A DNA stretch of 8,459 nucleotides, from NCBI GenBank assembly GCA_002480935.1, contig DLDC01000158.1, positions 1-8,459 of the forward strand, written 5' to 3'. Positions 5,533-8,459 of this stretch are shown in pieces (position 1 is the stretch's first letter; every line of letters begins with the position of its first letter). A program made the translations under genes and the position numbers. The notes beneath the pieces were generated by a model that ran no database searches, was not told the origin of the DNA, and saw only the letters and a program-made list of their open reading frames with translations. The DNA comes from Prevotella sp. UBA7782. Its GTDB lineage: Bacteria > Bacteroidota > Bacteroidia > Bacteroidales > Bacteroidaceae.

Positions 5533-6405
5533 GTGGAAGCCTCAGATATACTTAAAAAAGTAAGGAAGATAGAAATCAAGACAAAGGGATTGAGCCAAAA
5601 CATCTTCGCCGGGCAGTATCATTCAGCCTTCAAAGGGCGTGGCATGGCCTTCTCCGAGGTACGCGAATACCAAGTTGGAGATGATGTGCGCGACATAGAC
5701 TGGAATGTCACGGCCAGATTTCATCGTCCTTACATCAAAGTCTTTGAAGAGGAAAGAGAACTCACCGTCATGTTGCTCGTAGACGTATCGGGCTCTTTGG
5801 AGTTCGGCACCACATCTCAGATGAAGAGTGATATGGTGACGGAAATAGCTGCCACACTTGCTTTCAGCGCCATACAGAACAACGACAAGATAGGAGTTAT
5901 TTTCTTCTCCGACCGCATAGAGAAGTTCATACCCCCCAAGAAGGGGCGTAAGCATATTCTATATATCATTCGTGAGATGCTCGACTTTCATCCGCAAAGC
6001 AAAAAGACCGACATCAAGCAGGCCATAGAGTTTCTCACCAAGGTGGTCAGGAGGCACTGTGCGGCTTTCGTACTGAGTGATTTCTACGTTCGTTCCGACT
6101 TTCAGAATGCCCTCACCATAGCCAATCATAAGCACGATGTTGTGGCCATTCAGGTATATGACCCCAGAGCCAAGACGCTCCCCGACGTTGGACTCATGAA
6201 GGTGAAGGATGCCGAAACAGGACATGAGATGTTTATAGACACCTCTGACAAGCGGTTGCGTGAGGCTCACTTTGCTTATTGGCTAAGACGAGAGGATAAA
6301 CTCAGACAGACATTTGCAAAGAGCAAAGTAGACTATATATCCATAGCCACCAACGAAGACTATGTGAAGGCTCTGCTGGCTCTTTTCACTCAACGCTCAC
6401 ATTAA
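5533..6405 (+). CDS. DUF58 domain protein with vWA-like fold (MoxR partner)
   Basis: This is a 290-residue soluble protein with no signal or membrane segment. The DUF58 signature is clear at residues 35-69: GRGMAFSEVREYQVGDDVRD then IDWNVTARFHRPYIKVFEEE. A vWA-type metal site is visible: DVSGS (84-88), a threonine in KKTD (159), and LSDF with D183, so the MIDAS triad looks intact. DUF58 proteins are nearly always coded beside MoxR ATPases and are thought to be their adaptor or substrate. In the Bacteroidota Bat cluster this gene follows moxR and precedes the membrane vWA genes. The start is GTG, supported by GGAG upstream. The next gene begins 5 bases after the stop, so the operon continues. 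Confidence 0.93.
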   Translation: MEASDILKKVRKIEIKTKGLSQNIFAGQYHSAFKGRGMAFSEVREYQVGDDVRDIDWNVTARFHRPYIKVFEEERELTVMLLVDVSGSLEFGTTSQMKSDMVTEIAATLAFSAIQNNDKIGVIFFSDRIEKFIPPKKGRKHILYIIREMLDFHPQSKKTDIKQAIEFLTKVVRRHCAAFVLSDFYVRSDFQNALTIANHKHDVVAIQVYDPRAKTLPDVGLMKVKDAETGHEMFIDTSDKRLREAHFAYWLRREDKLRQTFAKSKVDYISIATNEDYVKALLALFTQRSH

Positions 6406-6410
6406 CACTG

Positions 6411-7475
6411 ATGAAGAAATTATTATACATCATATTCTTCCTCGCCTCAACCTTCGTCATGCAGGCGCAGGCGCAGGTGGCAGCACGTATCGATACAGCC
6501 AGTATCTTGATAGGTGCGCAGGCACACTTGTGCGTTTCTGTTTCTGCGCCGGCACAAGCCAAGGTCAGTTTCCCGGAATACAAGAGTGGCCAGCAGATTG
6601 GCAAAGGTGTAGAGGTGGTGGAGAGCCATACAGACACGCTAAGCAATGACGACTCCGGGCTGAAGATAGAGAGAAGATACACTATCACGGCATGGGACAG
6701 TGGCAAATATGTCATTCCGGCTCTCTCCATTAAGATAAATGGCAAAGCTAACAGTACGCAACCACTGACGCTCAACGTGAAAACCATCAGCTTGGGTAAA
6801 GGCGAGAATTCGCTGCGCCCCATGCATGATGTGGCTGACAACCCCTTCTCATGGCAAGAATGGCTGCCGCTGTATGCGCTCAGCATCCTGGCTCTCTTGC
6901 TCATAGCCGTAGTGTGCTTCTTATACATCAGGCTTAAGCAAAACAAACCTGTTATCAACCGGGTGAAGATAGTGAAGAAGCAGCTTCCACATGAAAAAGC
7001 TTTGCAAACCATAGCCAGCATCAAGGCTGAGCAACTGGACAAGAGCGAGGATCAAAAAGCTTATTACACCAAGCTCACCGACGCCCTGCGCCTCTATTTG
7101 CAAGAGCGGTTTGGCATCAACGCCATGGAGATGACCAGTCAGGAAATCCTTGGCAGACTGCAAAAAGAAGAAAACCAAGACAAGATGAACGAGTTGCGCG
7201 AAGTATTTGAAACCGCCGACCTCGTGAAATTTGCCAAATATGCTACGCTTAACAACGAGAAAGACTTATACCTCACCAGTGTGGTAAACTTCATAGACAG
7301 CACCAAACAAACCGACAAGCCCAACGTAGAGCGAGTGAAGCCCGCACTCAGCGCCAATGAGCAAAGCACCATGCGTCGCCGCACCAAGCTCAAAGTGGGC
7401 ATCATCGTCCTCAGTATTGCTGCTACGGCATTGCTGGTATACGTTGTTTGGACGGCCTATGGCATCTTAAGTTAA
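6411..7475 (+). CDS. Exported membrane protein of the Bat operon, BatD/DUF4381-like
   Basis: This 354-residue protein starts with a signal peptide (MKKLLYIIFFLASTFVMQAQ, with AQA cleavage options near residues 19-22). Residues 23-125 look like a beta-rich periplasmic domain with a YTITAWDSGKYVIPALSI stretch, similar in style to the BatD-type repeats that end in a Y-x-IPxl motif. A membrane segment lies at about 152-173. Residues 192-300 form a helical, charged cytoplasmic domain whose pattern (HEKALQTI, YYTKLTDALRLYLQERFGI, MTSQEIL) recalls DUF4381 and similar Bat-cluster proteins. A second membrane segment lies at 328-350. A gene of this kind commonly sits between DUF58 and BatA in Bacteroidota. 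No enzyme motif is seen; an assembly or scaffold role at the membrane is inferred. It overlaps nothing and is 5-6 bases from both neighbours. The family name is tentative. Confidence 0.82.
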   Translation: MKKLLYIIFFLASTFVMQAQAQVAARIDTASILIGAQAHLCVSVSAPAQAKVSFPEYKSGQQIGKGVEVVESHTDTLSNDDSGLKIERRYTITAWDSGKYVIPALSIKINGKANSTQPLTLNVKTISLGKGENSLRPMHDVADNPFSWQEWLPLYALSILALLLIAVVCFLYIRLKQNKPVINRVKIVKKQLPHEKALQTIASIKAEQLDKSEDQKAYYTKLTDALRLYLQERFGINAMEMTSQEILGRLQKEENQDKMNELREVFETADLVKFAKYATLNNEKDLYLTSVVNFIDSTKQTDKPNVERVKPALSANEQSTMRRRTKLKVGIIVLSIAATALLVYVVWTAYGILS

Positions 7476-7481
7476 TGGAAA

Positions 7482-8459
7482 ATGGAATTTGCTAATAAAG
7501 AATATCTGCTTCTGCTCCTACTGCTGATACCATATATTATATGGTATTTCCTTTACAGGAGACACAGCGAGCCTACGCTGCGCATGAGCGATACCTATGC
7601 TTATCAGTATGCTCCTAAGAGCTGGAAGATAAAGCTTATCAACCTGCCCATGCTCTTACGGTGCCTCACTTTCACGCTCGTGGTGATTGTGCTGGCGCGC
7701 CCCATGACCTCCAACTCATGGAGCAGGCAACACGTAGAGGGTATCGACATCATGCTGGCCATGGATATATCCACCAGTATGTTGGCCGAGGATGTGTCGC
7801 CCAACCGAATGGAGGCAGCAAAAGACGTGGCGCAAGAGTTTATCAACAGTCGGCCGAATGACAATATCGGCCTTACTATATTCGCGGGAGAATCGTTCAC
7901 CCAGTGTCCTATGACAACAGATCATGCGGCATTGCTCAGCTTGCTGCACAACGTGCGTACGGATCTCACGGCGAGTGGACTGGTTGAAGACGGCACTGCC
8001 ATAGGCATGGGACTTGCCAACGCAGTGAGTCGCTTGCGTGATGCCAAAGCTAAGAGCAAGATAGTCATCTTGCTTACAGACGGTTCAAACAATATGGGCG
8101 ACATCTCGCCCATGACAGCCGCGCAAATAGCTAAGACTTACGGCATAAGAGTATACACCATAGGGCTTGGCACCAACGGCCCCGCTCGCTATCCCATCTC
8201 CGTCAACGGCTCTACGCAATACATTCAGGCCAATGGAGAAATAGACTATCAGACGCTCAAGAACATTGCTCTCACCACCAACGGCCAATTTTATAGGGCG
8301 TCAAGTAGGCAGGAGCTGTCACAGATATACAAAGACATAGACAAGCTAGAGAAGACAAAGTTGGACGGACGCAAGTACGCCAGACAATATGATGCCTATC
8401 AGCCCTTTGCCCTGTTGGCGCTTCTCACACTTCTCTCTGAGATACTGCTGCGTCTAACA
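7482..8459 (+). CDS. batA: BatA-type membrane protein with vWA domain (partial at right edge)
   Basis: An open frame of 326 codons runs to the window end without a stop. Two N-terminal hydrophobic segments (about 9-27 and 58-73) are followed by a vWA domain from about residue 88. Its metal site is complete: DISTS (95-99), T172 in EDGTAIG, and D200 in LLTDGSNN. A third hydrophobic segment begins near 307 (PFALLALLTLLSEILLR). This layout and the GLGTNG / YPIS region match BatA of the Bacteroides aerotolerance operon. Related proteins end a few residues after this last segment, so only a short piece is probably missing. The vWA domain should lie in the periplasm or cytoplasm depending on segment usage; with two segments before it, the side cannot be fixed by eye. 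The ATG at 7482 is 6 bases after the previous stop; an ATG at 7475 is out of frame. Confidence 0.92.
   Translation, partial: MEFANKEYLLLLLLLIPYIIWYFLYRRHSEPTLRMSDTYAYQYAPKSWKIKLINLPMLLRCLTFTLVVIVLARPMTSNSWSRQHVEGIDIMLAMDISTSMLAEDVSPNRMEAAKDVAQEFINSRPNDNIGLTIFAGESFTQCPMTTDHAALLSLLHNVRTDLTASGLVEDGTAIGMGLANAVSRLRDAKAKSKIVILLTDGSNNMGDISPMTAAQIAKTYGIRVYTIGLGTNGPARYPISVNGSTQYIQANGEIDYQTLKNIALTTNGQFYRASSRQELSQIYKDIDKLEKTKLDGRKYARQYDAYQPFALLALLTLLSEILLRLT

Noticed and set aside
7475..7495. ATG overlapping the previous stop (TAATG), a possible BatA start
   Set aside because: That frame reads MENGIC and stops at once. BatA is read from ATG 7482. A regulatory minicistron is conceivable, but nothing supports it.

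Overview
The window carries a housekeeping region of a Bacteroidota chromosome, most likely order Bacteroidales and plausibly Prevotella-like. The genus is a guess; the order rests on several independent signs. These are the gene order rpmB-rpmG-DUF4295-ftsY-rimO-HU, the presence of a DUF4295 gene (a family I know only from this phylum), promoters of the TTTG/TAnnTTTG type in front of two operons, start codons that mostly lack a Shine-Dalgarno sequence, and a Bat-type (Bacteroides aerotolerance) operon. All genes are on the + strand. I see no mobile element, CRISPR array, tRNA or rRNA.

Region 1 (1-470) is the end of a ribosomal-protein operon: the last codons of rpmB (L28), rpmG (L33, zinc-free form) and a small DUF4295 gene, closed by a strong hairpin terminator. 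Region 2 (471-4364) is a second transcription unit whose promoter starts inside that terminator: ftsY (SRP receptor GTPase), rimO (methylthiotransferase of ribosomal protein S12, overlapping ftsY by 11 bases), an HU-family DNA-binding protein, and a larger protein with an HU domain, a long acidic/proline-rich linker containing a 44-residue tandem duplication, one membrane segment and a C-terminal LysM-like domain. A perfect 16-bp hairpin terminator ends the unit.

Region 3 (4380-8459) is the start of a Bat/MoxR operon with its own promoter: a MoxR AAA+ ATPase, a DUF58 protein with a von Willebrand A fold, an exported protein with two further membrane segments, and a BatA-type membrane vWA protein that runs off the right edge a few codons short of its expected stop. 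MoxR-vWA pairs are thought to act as chaperone-like assembly or remodelling machines, here probably at the inner membrane.

The most interesting object is the HU-linker-TM-LysM protein (3046-4290). Its architecture predicts a single polypeptide holding DNA on the cytoplasmic side and peptidoglycan on the periplasmic side. Next come the inverted repeat that brackets the moxR promoter and the terminator/promoter overlap upstream of ftsY.
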